Source: Gracilimonas sp. (GTDB taxonomy: Bacteria; Bacteroidota; Rhodothermia; Balneolales; Balneolaceae). Taken from it: DNA of 64,000 bases. Both the position numbers and the translations under genes were made by a program. The notes under the pieces are model-generated. The model was not told where the DNA came from and made no database searches. It saw only the letters and a list, made by a program, of their open reading frames with translations. The stretch spans positions 62,001 to 126,000 of the forward strand of contig JAKURD010000001.1 of assembly GCA_022450045.1 (NCBI GenBank), read 5' to 3'. Positions 34,997-46,585 of this stretch are shown here, piece by piece. Every line of letters starts with the position of its first letter. The first letter of the stretch is position 1.

Positions 34997-35659
34997 TTGC
35001 GTTTAGCGCTTCTTCAACCTCAATTTGCTCCTAATTTATATGACCTTTCAGCCATGCTGAACGCCGATCTCGTGGTGTGGAATGATCTTGAGCAGTGGTC
35101 ACGGAAGGGCAGGACCCACCGGGCAGCCATAAAAGGAGAGCAGGGATTGCAGTGGGTTAACATCCCCATAAGAACTGAGGACAAGAAAAAATTGCTCTCA
35201 GAAGTTCACATTGAGCATTCTGAAGATTGGATCAATCCATTCTGGAATGCCCTTCACCATAATTATTCCGAGGCAACCTGGTACGATTTCTTTGCTGATG
35301 AATTAGAATTCGAGATTCGAAAAGCAACTGAGTTTGATAAACTCATCGACTTCAACATCTACTTTTTTGATCGTCTGCAACACTTCCTTGAGTTCAGGAT
35401 TGAATATAAGCTTGCGAGCACGATTCCTGAGTTTAATCCAAATCCCGATATCTTTATTAAAAAAATGGGTGCTGATATTCTTTTTCAGGAACACGATTCA
35501 AAAAATTACCAATGGCTTAGCGATCATACCAAACCGGTTTTTGAAGACAAATTACATCCCGGATACAAGCAATTGGGAGAGAGTTTCCTTCCGGGTTGCA
35601 GTGTCTTAGACCTGCTATTTAATAAAGGGAAAGAAAGCTTTTCGGTTTTGGATTTTTGA
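34997..35659 (+). CDS. WbqC-family protein
   Basis: A 220-residue protein of the WbqC-like family, which is found in O-antigen and other surface-glycan gene sets. It begins MRLALLQPQFAPNLYDLSAM and has RTHRAAIKGEQGLQWVNIPI and 'NPFWNALHHNYSEATWYDFF', the family's hallmarks. The start is TTG (34997), chosen because family similarity begins immediately after it. Function is unproven; it may transfer or modify a surface amino sugar. It lies head to head with gltX and converges with ugd, the last gene of the polysaccharide run. Confidence 0.82.
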   Translation: MRLALLQPQFAPNLYDLSAMLNADLVVWNDLEQWSRKGRTHRAAIKGEQGLQWVNIPIRTEDKKKLLSEVHIEHSEDWINPFWNALHHNYSEATWYDFFADELEFEIRKATEFDKLIDFNIYFFDRLQHFLEFRIEYKLASTIPEFNPNPDIFIKKMGADILFQEHDSKNYQWLSDHTKPVFEDKLHPGYKQLGESFLPGCSVLDLLFNKGKESFSVLDF

Positions 35660-35708
35660 CCGATGACGGACGACGGCAGACCGACTAATATGAATCTTAG
35701 TACAAACC

Positions 35709-36881
35709 TCAATTATTTCCGAAGAGATCGCGAGTATATACTTTGTCCTTTACATCTTTAATCTCACCTACCATGCGGTTGGCAACGATCACTTCGGATA
35801 TCTTTTTGAACTCGTCCAGATCTTTGATCACTCTTGAGTGATAGAATTCTTCCTGATCCAAGTACGGCTCATATACCACAACCTCGATGCCTTTTGCTTT
35901 GATCCTCTTCATGATTCCCTGAATAGCACTTTGGCGGAAATTGTCGGACCCTTGCTTCATCACCAACCGATACACTCCTACAATTTTTGGATCGTTCTTC
36001 CAGATCTGTCGGGCAATGAAATCTTTACGGGTGGTATTGGCATCCACTATGGCCTTAATAAGATTGTTCGGTACATCCTCAAAGTTTGCCAAGAGTTGTT
36101 TGGTATCTTTTGGAAGGCAATATCCGCCGTAACCGAAAGAAGGGTTGTTATAATGATCTCCGATCCGGGGATCGAGTCCAACACCACGAATTACTTGCTC
36201 GGCGCTCAGATCATGGGTTTCGCAGTAGGAATCCAGCTCATTAAAATAGGCCACCCGCATTGCGAGGTAGGTGTTTGAAAATAGTTTAATGGCTTCAGCT
36301 TCCGTGCTGTCAGTATAGAGAACAGGAATTTCTTCTACGGGTTTGGCTGCTCCTTCAACCAATAATCCTGCGAATATTTCAGCCCTACCAGACCGTTCAC
36401 CAACCACGACGCGAGAAGGATACAGATTATCATACAGTGCCTGTCCTTCACGAAGAAACTCAGGCGAGAAGATCAGGTTTTCAGTACCGAATTTCTCTCT
36501 GGCCTCAATTATATAGCCAACCGGGACAGTAGATTTTATAACCATTACCGCTTCCGAATTGATCTCCATTACATCTTTAATAACGGCCTCTACGGAACGT
36601 GTATTGAATTTATTGGTATCCGGATCATAATTTGTCGGAGTCGCTATAATCACGAAATCAGCCCCTGAATACGCCTTTTCTTTATCTAAGGTGGCCGTAA
36701 GGTCAAGCTCTTTATTCTTTAAAAACTTTTCAATTTCCGAATCAGCAATAGGCGACTTTTTGTTATTGATGAGTTCGATTTTTTCTTTCACGATGTCGAG
36801 TGCTACTACTTCATGGTGCTGAGATAATAACACTGCTAAGGACATTCCAACATATCCGGTTCCGGCTACGGCAATTTTCAT
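35709..36881 (-). CDS. ugd: UDP-glucose 6-dehydrogenase
   Basis: A 390-residue NAD-dependent dehydrogenase: Rossmann start [29 protein letters not shown], catalytic Cys255 in [15 protein letters not shown]. It oxidises UDP-glucose to UDP-glucuronate, a precursor for acidic polysaccharides. It is the last gene of a same-strand run from 43763 and starts 47 bases after the wzz-like gene. Related UDP-ManNAc dehydrogenases are close, but length and motifs favour Ugd. Start ATG at 36881. Confidence 0.9.
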   Translation of the reverse strand: MKIAVAGTGYVGMSLAVLLSQHHEVVALDIVKEKIELINNKKSPIADSEIEKFLKNKELDLTATLDKEKAYSGADFVIIATPTNYDPDTNKFNTRSVEAVIKDVMEINSEAVMVIKSTVPVGYIIEAREKFGTENLIFSPEFLREGQALYDNLYPSRVVVGERSGRAEIFAGLLVEGAAKPVEEIPVLYTDSTEAEAIKLFSNTYLAMRVAYFNELDSYCETHDLSAEQVIRGVGLDPRIGDHYNNPSFGYGGYCLPKDTKQLLANFEDVPNNLIKAIVDANTTRKDFIARQIWKNDPKIVGVYRLVMKQGSDNFRQSAIQGIMKRIKAKGIEVVVYEPYLDQEEFYHSRVIKDLDEFKKISEVIVANRMVGEIKDVKDKVYTRDLFGNN

Positions 36882-36928
36882 GTACTGATCTTTTTGGTCT
36901 TAGTTTCTCTACTGATGGTTCTTAAAAT

Positions 36929-38143
36929 TTATTCCGCCTTAAACGGATTGGACGCAAGAAACTGACGAATAAAGATCCATCCTATACTTGCAATACCACT
37001 AAGCATCACAAAAACGATCAGGATCGTAGTTCCGCTCGTCTCATCATTCACAGGAACCTGTACCGGCTGCAATACCTTAAAAACCGGTGTTTCTTCCTGT
37101 ACCTTAAGTCGGGCTTGTTCATACTGCTGTGTAAGGCCATTGTATAAATTAAAGGCAATATCATATTCTGACTGCAGGCGTTGCTGCTCGGTTCGGGCTC
37201 GGGCAGTCAGGTTTCCCTGATTGCTATCCGTGAATTCTGCAAGGGCTAACTGTGCTTCTTGAAATCGCTCTTCTGCCTTATTCAACTGATCTTCTACAAA
37301 TTCGAGATTGCGCAGTACTTTTTCAGTCCGGTATTCAACAAGGTAATCAGTTAGTTCTCTGATGGTATATTTAGCAACTTGCGCAGCTACCTTTGGATCC
37401 GGCATTCGTACACTCACAGAAACAATCCCGGTTTCCCCATTAAGACTCACCCCAACACGCTCCCTCAGATTACTTACCACTCCCATTTGAGCTTTGGTGA
37501 GAGAGAGTATTTCAGGGTCTTGCTCTGCTTCTATTACCACCTCCTCTTCAGGATCTCCCTTCAAAGCACTAAGAATCGTAAAAGGAAGGCCGATAGTGTA
37601 CTGTTTAACATATGCCAATGCTCCGGGAGAATGTATATTCATGAAGTACTCATAGAGGGTAGCCGTAGTATCGTATTCCGGATAGGTAAATTCCTGATTC
37701 ATCAGGTTGGTCTGGAAAGAAAGACTTTGAACGATCTGCGGATATAGATCTACCCGAATAACGTTACCTCCAGAGCTATAATTTCCCCCGCTAGCTCCCA
37801 ACAAACCTCCATATTGCTGCAACAAACCTGAGGTACCCCCTCCACTTTCAGTATTGTATTCAGGCATCAGTGTGGCATCACTCACATATTCTTTAGGACT
37901 TAACAGAGCTACTATTACTCCCAATATGATTCCTGCGGCCACAAATTGATAGATCACTTTCCGATTATCCCAAATGGTCTTAGCCAGTTCAATGAGATTG
38001 ATTTCATCTTCCTCATATCCCCCATAGCTTTGGTCAGCCGGCACTAACCTGTATTCCTGAATAGGAAAGTCTTCGTTTGGCTTTTTCTTTCCGGGTTTCG
38101 AATCCCCGTTTTCACCCTGATTAGATTTATTTTCTTCGCTCAC
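36929..38143 (-). CDS. Wzz-type polysaccharide chain-length determinant
   Basis: A 404-residue inner-membrane protein. The first transmembrane helix is near 58-76 and the last near 375-395, with a long periplasmic coiled-coil domain between them (EFVEDQLNKAEERFQEAQLA at about 275-295). 'EEDEINLIELAKTIWDNRKVIY' at about 40-62 is the Wzz N-terminal signature and PVQVPVNDETSG precedes the C-terminal helix. It controls chain length of an exported polysaccharide. There is no cytoplasmic tyrosine-kinase domain, so it is the Wzz or PCP-1/2 type. It follows cysNC by 87 bases. Confidence 0.9.
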   Translation of the reverse strand: MSEENKSNQGENGDSKPGKKKPNEDFPIQEYRLVPADQSYGGYEEDEINLIELAKTIWDNRKVIYQFVAAGIILGVIVALLSPKEYVSDATLMPEYNTESGGGTSGLLQQYGGLLGASGGNYSSGGNVIRVDLYPQIVQSLSFQTNLMNQEFTYPEYDTTATLYEYFMNIHSPGALAYVKQYTIGLPFTILSALKGDPEEEVVIEAEQDPEILSLTKAQMGVVSNLRERVGVSLNGETGIVSVSVRMPDPKVAAQVAKYTIRELTDYLVEYRTEKVLRNLEFVEDQLNKAEERFQEAQLALAEFTDSNQGNLTARARTEQQRLQSEYDIAFNLYNGLTQQYEQARLKVQEETPVFKVLQPVQVPVNDETSGTTILIVFVMLSGIASIGWIFIRQFLASNPFKAE

Positions 38144-38230
38144 AATTTCTGGATTTTGTTAATCAGCAATAATACGAAGTTTGTGATTGTATATAAAGAG
38201 AGGTTTTAGTTCCAAGTTATAGGATTTTTA

Positions 38231-40144
<1,914 letters not shown>

Positions 40145-40197
40145 TTCAAGTAATAAAAAGTTCGTTATTCGATATTCAGTGTTCGTTGTTCGGCATT

Positions 40198-41106
40198 CTA
40201 AAAGTATCCTTGTCTTTTTCTGTCTTCCATAGCCGTTTCACTGCGTTTGTCATCGTGGCGATTACCACGCTCAGTTTGTCGTGCTGAAGCCACTTCCTGA
40301 ATGATTTCCTCCATATTAGATGCATCAGACAGAACCGCACCGGTGCAGGTTGCATCACCGATGGTTCTGAAACGAACGGTCTTGGTTTCCAGCTCCTCCT
40401 CATCCATCCGGTTCACAAAATCAGTATCCGCCAGCCATACTCCACGACGGTTGAACACCTTCCGTTCATGAGCAAAATACAGCTCCGGAATATCAATCTC
40501 TTCCTGGGCGATGTACTGCCATACATCCATCTCGGTCCAGTTACTTATGGGAAATACCCTGAAATTCTCGCCCGGTTTCTTACGTCCATTGAACAAGTTC
40601 CAAAGTTCCGGCCGCTGATTTTTTGGATCCCATTGACCAAATACATCCCGGTGCGAAAAGAATCGCTCTTTAGCCCGCGCCTTTTCTTCATCACGGCGAC
40701 CGCCGCCAAGCGCTGCATCCACCTGATGCTTTTTCAAAGTATCTAACAACGTTCTGGTTTGAAGAGCATTTCTACTGGCATCCGGACCTGTTTCCTCTTC
40801 AACATCCCCGGCATCAATAGATTCCTGTACGCTTCCCACGATCAATTCCACCCCATATTTTTCTACCAGCTTATCTCGAAATTCAATGGTCTCGGGGAAA
40901 TTATGACCGGTATCAATATGCATAAGCGGAAAGGGGACTTTCCCGGGGTGAAAAGCCTTCAACGCCAGGTGAAACATAACGATGGAATCTTTTCCACCTG
41001 AGAAAAGTAACACCGGACGCTCAAACTGAGCCGCTACTTCTCTCATTACGTAGATTCCTTCGTCTTCAAGATCTTTAAGATGCGATTGTTTTTTTCGTTC
41101 GCTCAT
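40198..41106 (-). CDS. cysD: sulfate adenylyltransferase small subunit
   Basis: A 302-residue PP-loop enzyme from ATG at 41106 (an upstream TTG at 41124 is in frame but less likely). FSGGKDSIVMFHLALKAF is the PP-loop; PLMHIDTGHNFPETI and GGRRDEEKARAKERFFS follow as in CysD. It forms the sulfate adenylyltransferase with CysN. It lies between cysQ (89 bases upstream) and cysNC. Confidence 0.96.
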   Translation of the reverse strand: MSERKKQSHLKDLEDEGIYVMREVAAQFERPVLLFSGGKDSIVMFHLALKAFHPGKVPFPLMHIDTGHNFPETIEFRDKLVEKYGVELIVGSVQESIDAGDVEEETGPDASRNALQTRTLLDTLKKHQVDAALGGGRRDEEKARAKERFFSHRDVFGQWDPKNQRPELWNLFNGRKKPGENFRVFPISNWTEMDVWQYIAQEEIDIPELYFAHERKVFNRRGVWLADTDFVNRMDEEELETKTVRFRTIGDATCTGAVLSDASNMEEIIQEVASARQTERGNRHDDKRSETAMEDRKRQGYF

Positions 41107-41212
41107 TATGCTGTAGTTGGACAAGGTGTAGGGTTTTATTTGCTTCGATTCAAGAGTTGAATTAATTCAACATCTTTGATTATTCAAAAGTACTCTGTCA
41201 GGTTAATGATAA

Positions 41213-41980
41213 TTATTTTAATTCTACAAATGTATCCAATCCAAGTAAAAAATACGGATTTTTGAAAGATTTTTTGTTGTAGGTCAGAGGGGAGTATTTC
41301 TCTCCGTCCTTACAAGAATACCGATATACGGCATCGGCGGCTGCGGTATCCCACTCCATAGTAGGACCTAATCTCGGATACAGATCCGCTTTCCCTTCGG
41401 CAACCAAGCAAAATTTGATCGAACTTCCCGATGGAACTTCTTCGCTGACTTCAATTCCTACATTCTTTAATTTCTTTGCTGTAGTATCATCTCCATGAGA
41501 GCGGCTCACCACGATCCGGGCTTCGCCGGGGGCTTCAAATGCATTTGTCTCCAGCTTCACTGCTTTTTCGTCTGCTACTCTTTTGAAGGAACCTATACTT
41601 TGTTCACCGTAATACATGACATCGAAGGCCGGAACATAAACCACCCCCAAAACCGGTTTATTCTTTTCAATGAGAGCTATATTTACCGTAAATTCTCCAT
41701 TTTTTTTGATAAACTCCTTGGTCCCATCCAGCGGATCTACCAACCAAAAACGCTCCCAATCCTTGCGTTCTTTATAATCGGGGACCCCTGATTCTTCTGA
41801 AATAACCGGGGTATGGGGATCAAGTTCTTTAAGGGAATCCACGATAATATAATGAGCAGCCAGGTCAGCTTTTGTAAGCGGAGAGTCGTCATCTTTAGTG
41901 ATCACTTCAATCTCCGTATCGTAAAATTCTAAAATTTTTTGCCCGGCCTCTTCTGCTGTCTTGATGACTCGATTAAGCAT
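41213..41980 (-). CDS. cysQ: 3'(2'),5'-bisphosphate nucleotidase
   Basis: A 255-residue member of the inositol-monophosphatase-like family. Metal-binding motifs are SEESGVPDYKERK and WLVDPLDGTKEFIKKNGEF, followed by a C-terminal WDTAAADAVYRYS. CysQ hydrolyses PAP, the product left by sulfotransferases or PAPS reductase, to AMP. The gene lies 13 bases after the transporter gene and upstream of cysD, so PAPS use and PAP removal are encoded together. Confidence 0.94.
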   Translation of the reverse strand: MLNRVIKTAEEAGQKILEFYDTEIEVITKDDDSPLTKADLAAHYIIVDSLKELDPHTPVISEESGVPDYKERKDWERFWLVDPLDGTKEFIKKNGEFTVNIALIEKNKPVLGVVYVPAFDVMYYGEQSIGSFKRVADEKAVKLETNAFEAPGEARIVVSRSHGDDTTAKKLKNVGIEVSEEVPSGSSIKFCLVAEGKADLYPRLGPTMEWDTAAADAVYRYSCKDGEKYSPLTYNKKSFKNPYFLLGLDTFVELK

Positions 41981-41993
41981 TCAGCTTGTGTTT

Positions 41994-43763
41994 TTAAAAA
42001 TTCCAAATGTAAGGTATTAATGATACAGCGATTGCCGCTACTATCAAATTTAGTGGTAGTCCTATTTTTACAAAATCAGTAAATCGATAACCACCGGGAC
42101 CATAAACCATCAGGTTAGTTTGATAGCCAATAGGTGTGGAAAAACTTGAAGAAGCGGCGACGATTATCACCATTGCAAAGGGAATAAAATTAACCCCCAT
42201 CGATTCCGCCAGTGAAAATGCGATCGGAAAGATCAAAACTGCAGCTGCATTATTGGTGATCATTTCTGTCAACAGCCACGTAGCTATATACGTTAAAAAG
42301 AGTGCCAGAACAGCATTCTCTCCGGATAATCCAAGAAGATTTGAAGCAAGATGTTTCGCTACGCCAGTGTATTCCAAAGCGCTTCCCAATCCCAGTGCCG
42401 ATGCAATAGCTATAAGAACACGCCAATCCACGCTTTCAAGTGCAGAGGAATAACTGTAGCACTTAGTGATCAATAACAGTCCACCGGCTACAATCGCAGC
42501 TTGCAGCATACTTAGAACTCCTGTAGCAGCAAGAATTACCATAGCTGCCAAAGACAATCCTGCGATCCAGGCTTTTTCATAGGTAACAGGGGAAGAATCT
42601 TCAATAGGGCTCACCAGAAAATAATCGCTTGAGTTGCGATATTTATTCACAAAGTTGGGGTGTGCCTCAAGTAACAGCACATCCCCGCTTTTCATTGTGA
42701 TATCTCCTATCTTTTCATTGATGCGCTCTCCGCTTCGAGATACTGCCAGCACCACTGCATCATATCGATCGCGAAATCTCCCTCTCCTGATCGTCCTTCC
42801 CACCAACGGGTTCGACCTGGATACTACCGCCTCTATCATCTTACGTTCATTGCGTGGAGCATTGAGCTTAAACACCTGCTCAGTAGCAGGTTCAAGTCCT
42901 GATATCTGCTGAAGGTCAATAATGGAATCCACGATACCGGTGAATATCAGCCGATCTTTGCTCTTTAATCTTTCGTATGGCCCGACGGCAGGAATAGCTC
43001 GCTTATTCCTTTGGATTTCGATCAAAAATAATCCGGGAAGATTCCTTAATCCTGCCTCTTCGATGGTTTTTTCAGAAAGAGCACTTCCTTCTTTTACGAT
43101 CATCTCGATGGTGTATTCACGTGGGTCTTTGAAGGTATCCATACTCGATCCGCGAATGGGAAGTAGTCTATCCCCAAAAATTAAGAGATAAATAAATCCT
43201 GCAATGGCGCAAGGAATACCAATTAATGCAGGCTCAAAAATCCCTATCGACCGAATGCTTGCCTCTTCAATCATCAACCCATTGATGATCAGGTTCGTAC
43301 TTGTCCCGATCAGGGTACATGTTCCGCCTAAAATAGCAGCGTAACTTAGTGGAATCAGTATCTTGGATGCGGGGATTTGTGAAATTCTACTCCATCGTTC
43401 TAATGCCGGGATAAAGGAGGCTACTATTGGAGTATTATTCAGGAAAGCACTCATTATCATAACGGGACTCATAATTCGTAGTTGTGCTTTTCTAACGGTT
43501 CGGGCGTCTCCCATAACCTTTTGCACTATGAAATGAATAGCCCCTGTTTCTTTAAGACCGGCGGCAACTATATAGAGTACTGCCACTGTTAACATCCCTT
43601 CATTCGAAAACCCTGAAAGTGCTTCTTCAGCAGGGATGATCCCAATAATGAAGATCACGGCCAAACCTGCGAATAAAATGATATCCACAGAAATAGCTGT
43701 ACCAACCAAAAAAGTCAGGCACAGCATTATGATCCCTAAAACAATCCATCCTTCAGGCGTCAT
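41994..43763 (-). CDS. SLC13-type sulfate/anion permease with TrkA-C domains
   Basis: A 589-residue inner-membrane transporter of the DASS (SLC13/NhaD-like) type. About ten to twelve hydrophobic segments split in two halves (about 5-190 and 400-589), separated by two regulator domains of RCK_C/TrkA-C kind (about 210-290 and 295-380). SFIPALERWSRISQIPASKI and 'LGGTCTLIGTSTNLIINGLM' match this family's N-terminal part, while MITNNAAAVLIFPIAFSLAE matches the second. Gene context with cysQ-cysD-cysNC suggests sulfate import, like SAC1/SLC13 sulfate transporters. It is the first gene of the run that ends with ugd. Confidence 0.85.
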   Translation of the reverse strand: MTPEGWIVLGIIMLCLTFLVGTAISVDIILFAGLAVIFIIGIIPAEEALSGFSNEGMLTVAVLYIVAAGLKETGAIHFIVQKVMGDARTVRKAQLRIMSPVMIMSAFLNNTPIVASFIPALERWSRISQIPASKILIPLSYAAILGGTCTLIGTSTNLIINGLMIEEASIRSIGIFEPALIGIPCAIAGFIYLLIFGDRLLPIRGSSMDTFKDPREYTIEMIVKEGSALSEKTIEEAGLRNLPGLFLIEIQRNKRAIPAVGPYERLKSKDRLIFTGIVDSIIDLQQISGLEPATEQVFKLNAPRNERKMIEAVVSRSNPLVGRTIRRGRFRDRYDAVVLAVSRSGERINEKIGDITMKSGDVLLLEAHPNFVNKYRNSSDYFLVSPIEDSSPVTYEKAWIAGLSLAAMVILAATGVLSMLQAAIVAGGLLLITKCYSYSSALESVDWRVLIAIASALGLGSALEYTGVAKHLASNLLGLSGENAVLALFLTYIATWLLTEMITNNAAAVLIFPIAFSLAESMGVNFIPFAMVIIVAASSSFSTPIGYQTNLMVYGPGGYRFTDFVKIGLPLNLIVAAIAVSLIPYIWNF

Positions 43764-43931
43764 ACGTTATATATTTATTTGTTGAAGCTGAATATAGAAG
43801 GAGTTGCCGAGAGGAAAAAATGGATTAGTAGCTGGAGAGCCTTTAGTGTTTGAGATATTGACCAAGATCTTAGTCAGGAGTGCTCGATTTAAACTTTTAG
43901 CAACCGGAGTGAAATTAGTTTAAAATCTTTA

Positions 43932-43963
43932 TTGAAGTAGTGAAAGGTAAAGCCGTATATTTG
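43932..43963 (+). promoter_or_regulatory. promoter of the tRNA-Leu gene
   Basis: A perfect -7 box TATATTTG at 43956-43963 (consensus TAnnTTTG) is preceded by a TTG at 43932-43934 with 21-base spacing. The tRNA starts 18 bases past the -7 box. This is the clearest Bacteroidota-type promoter in the window. The rest of the 43764-43980 gap shows nothing else. Confidence 0.6.
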
Positions 43964-43980
43964 GCGCCTACTTAAGCTAC

Positions 43981-44068
43981 GCCTCGGTGGTGGAATTGGT
44001 AGACACGTTGGACTTAAAATCCAATGGATATTAAAATGTCCGTGCCGGTTCGAGTCCGGCCCGAGGTA
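43981..44068 (+). tRNA. tRNA-Leu (anticodon UAA)
   Basis: An 88-base class II tRNA: acceptor stem GCCTCGG against CCGAGGT (G1-U72 wobble) with discriminator A, D-arm with GGTAGACAC, anticodon arm TTGGA-CTTAAAA-TCCAA with anticodon TAA, a long variable arm (about 44024-44044) and T-arm GCCGG-TTCGAGT-CCGGC. No CCA is encoded. A terminator follows. Confidence 0.95.
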
Positions 44069-44075
44069 CTTAAAA

Positions 44076-44107
44076 GCCCTGTGAAACACTTTTTACAGGG
44101 TTTTTTA
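44076..44107 (+). terminator. rho-independent terminator after tRNA-Leu
   Basis: CCCTGT (44078-44083) pairs with ACAGGG (44095-44100), extended by flanking A/T pairs and followed by TTTTTT. It ends the tRNA transcript 9 bases past the mature 3' end. Confidence 0.82.
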
Positions 44108-44262
44108 TTCCAAAGTCTATTTTGGAATATTTTGCACCTACACATATTAGCAACTAATTATCTAATTTTCGGGCTAAATTTTTATTGTTATATAATTTCG
44201 TTTAATATCAATTCATGTTATTATTAGGCTATTGTGCTTTACGACACTTGAATTAACCGGAT

Positions 44263-44652
44263 ATGATGGATAAAAATCAAAAAAAAACAGTAATGATCGT
44301 CGAAGATGATCTGATACTGAACCTTCTGTATGAGAGTTATTTAGAAAAATTAGGCTATGATGCCGAAGGGGAACTTGTATATGGGAAGACAGCCATTGAA
44401 GTAGCTCAAAAAATTAAGCCCAACCTCATATTAATGGATATTTCACTGGAAGGTGATATTGACGGTATTACTGCTATGAAGGAGATTCGGAAGTTTTCAG
44501 ATGTTCCTGTAATCTATATCACTGGTAATTCTGATCCCCATCATGTTCAAAAAGCCAAGGAAACCGGATACCTCGATTATCTCGTAAAGCCTATCGAATT
44601 TAATGATCTGAAAGAGTCAATTGAGAGAAATTTAGACAAAATTCATAAATAG
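44263..44652 (+). CDS. single-domain response regulator
   Basis: A 129-residue CheY-like receiver domain with acidic pocket (Glu14-Asp15-Asp16 in MIVEDDLIL), phospho-acceptor Asp59 in LILMDISL and conserved Thr/Lys in 'IYITGNSD' and 'YLVKPIEF'. No output domain is attached. It has no adjacent kinase in the same transcript; the kinase at 44858 lies about 200 bases downstream. It may receive phosphate from a remote hybrid kinase or from that protein. Start ATG at 44263 or 44266. Confidence 0.9.
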   Translation: MMDKNQKKTVMIVEDDLILNLLYESYLEKLGYDAEGELVYGKTAIEVAQKIKPNLILMDISLEGDIDGITAMKEIRKFSDVPVIYITGNSDPHHVQKAKETGYLDYLVKPIEFNDLKESIERNLDKIHK

Positions 44653-44748
44653 TCATTATCCTTACCCTAATACTCGATTTTTTCACTCCTAACTTCTTCT
44701 TTTCAATTTTGTTCGCTAAATCTTAATAACTCTATTCTTTCTTTCAGT

Positions 44749-44773
44749 TTACTGTTTCAACAGTTTTTTTATT
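44749..44773 (+). terminator. short hairpin with T-run between regulator and kinase
   Basis: ACTGT-TTCA-ACAGT is followed by seven T residues, 97 bases past the stop of the single-domain response regulator. It probably ends that transcript before the sensor kinase. Confidence 0.55.
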
Positions 44774-44857
44774 GACCATTATTTTTACCAAATTTGAGCA
44801 TAATAAAATACTCTTAGTCCTAATATTGAAGATTGAATTTCTACAAAGGTTTGAAAC

Positions 44858-46585
44858 ATGAACGTATTAAGAAATCGTGGCTTTAGATGGATCTCATTGA
44901 TGGTTGGACTGGTGGCTATAATTGCCCTGACCGGAATGAACGTATTATCCCTCTACGATTTGCGTGACCGCATGGTGGAAAGTGAAGAAGAACGGCGTAC
45001 AGATCAACTGGATGAGATCAACGATACCATTCGAAATCAAGTTCTTGACCCGCTAAGGGGGCTTAGTCAAATTGAACTTGAACCCATCGAAAAATCCCTT
45101 CAGCGATCAGGACAATTACCGGATAATATTCTGGAAGTGTTGGAGCGATCCTCCCAAAGCCCCTATTTTACCGGCATCTTTTTCACCCCGGATAACACTG
45201 ATCCTTGCCTTGAAGAAAGTACAGTGTACAAATATGATCCAGTTCAGAATAAAATTAATCCCACCAGCGATTATCCAAATCTTGTGTGCGATGGTGTCGG
45301 AATTGCCCGAACCAAAACACGTATTCAATTGAACGACTTTAACTACCGTTGGAATAATAACTTTGAATTTGATACCCACCGAAGTCTCAATCTTGGACTT
45401 ATCAATTTGTCAGAAAGCCGGATGATAGGGGTACTCACACTTACTCTTAATGAGAACTATATAGCTAATGAAGTATTACCTCCTTATCTAAAAAATTATT
45501 TTGGTACCAGCAGTGAAACAGGGATCGTGGTTTGGGTCCGTGATTGGACGAATGATAAAATCTTAGCTACTAACGATTCTTCCGTTACTTACGACCGCGA
45601 CCTTGTAGATTACAGAATGGGCTTTTCCGGCTCCGGTTTTTTGGACAACTGGTCTCTTCAAATTGGCTTTCTTGAATCACCGGTTACTAATGCATACAAT
45701 GCCAATCTGTTTAAAAATTTAGTGGTTCTGGGTGTTGCAATGTTGTTTCTAACAGGGGCCTTCATCTTTATCTTTGTGACCGCCCAGCGTGAACGTCATC
45801 TTGCCCAGAGACAGGCAAGCTTCCTTGCTAACGTAACTCATGAGCTAAAAACCCCGCTTGCAGTAATGCAAGCAGCCGGTGAAAATATTTCTGATGGAAG
45901 GGTTACTGAACCCAAACGACTGAAACAATATGGCGAACATATTTATAACGAATCTATCAGGTTGAGGGGTATGATAGAGAAACTCCTGGATGTTGCCCGG
46001 GTTGATTCCGGACAGAATATGAGCAAAGCGGCTGCCTACCGACCATATGATCTTCTGAGTAGTTATTTATCTGAAAACCGGGAGTATATTGAGAAGAAAG
46101 GTTTTAAAGTGCGCTTCAAATCCCACGATGAGAAAGCATTGGCTATGATAGACAGGGATAATTTTGAGACTATTGTCAGTAACCTCACGGAAAATGCGAT
46201 CAAGTACAGCACAGATGAGAAATATATTGAATACCAAATCTCCTCAAACAGCGACAATGTCTTTTTCAGCATCACTGATCATGGAATAGGCATACCAAAG
46301 CGTGCTCAAAAGAATATATTCGATAAATTCTACCGTGTTGAAGATTCTGATTCTATGAGTACCAAAATCAAAGGACATGGCCTTGGACTCAGCATCGTTA
46401 AAAATATGGTAGAAATGAATGGTGGTGATATAGAAGTGAAAAGCAGTCTTGGCCGGGGAACAACTTTTATTGTAAGATTTCCTAAATTGATGAAAGAAGA
46501 AGTTCAAGCTGACGCGAAAAAATCTGCAGGTACAAATTTTTCACTCAATAAAAAAATAAATAAGCACACTGAATATGTCGGATAA
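44858..46585 (+). CDS. sensor histidine kinase
   Basis: A 575-residue transmembrane kinase: helix 1 (about 14-33), an extracytoplasmic sensor region of about 245 residues, helix 2 (about 288-310), HisKA with phospho-acceptor His328 in ANVTHELKTPLAVMQ, and HATPase (N box NLTENAIKYS, G1 DHGIGIPKRAQ, G2 GHGLGLSIVK). It overlaps the response-regulator gene by 11 bases, so translation of the pair is coupled. The stimulus is unknown; the sensor region contains no recognised domain. Confidence 0.94.
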   Translation: MNVLRNRGFRWISLMVGLVAIIALTGMNVLSLYDLRDRMVESEEERRTDQLDEINDTIRNQVLDPLRGLSQIELEPIEKSLQRSGQLPDNILEVLERSSQSPYFTGIFFTPDNTDPCLEESTVYKYDPVQNKINPTSDYPNLVCDGVGIARTKTRIQLNDFNYRWNNNFEFDTHRSLNLGLINLSESRMIGVLTLTLNENYIANEVLPPYLKNYFGTSSETGIVVWVRDWTNDKILATNDSSVTYDRDLVDYRMGFSGSGFLDNWSLQIGFLESPVTNAYNANLFKNLVVLGVAMLFLTGAFIFIFVTAQRERHLAQRQASFLANVTHELKTPLAVMQAAGENISDGRVTEPKRLKQYGEHIYNESIRLRGMIEKLLDVARVDSGQNMSKAAAYRPYDLLSSYLSENREYIEKKGFKVRFKSHDEKALAMIDRDNFETIVSNLTENAIKYSTDEKYIEYQISSNSDNVFFSITDHGIGIPKRAQKNIFDKFYRVEDSDSMSTKIKGHGLGLSIVKNMVEMNGGDIEVKSSLGRGTTFIVRFPKLMKEEVQADAKKSAGTNFSLNKKINKHTEYVG

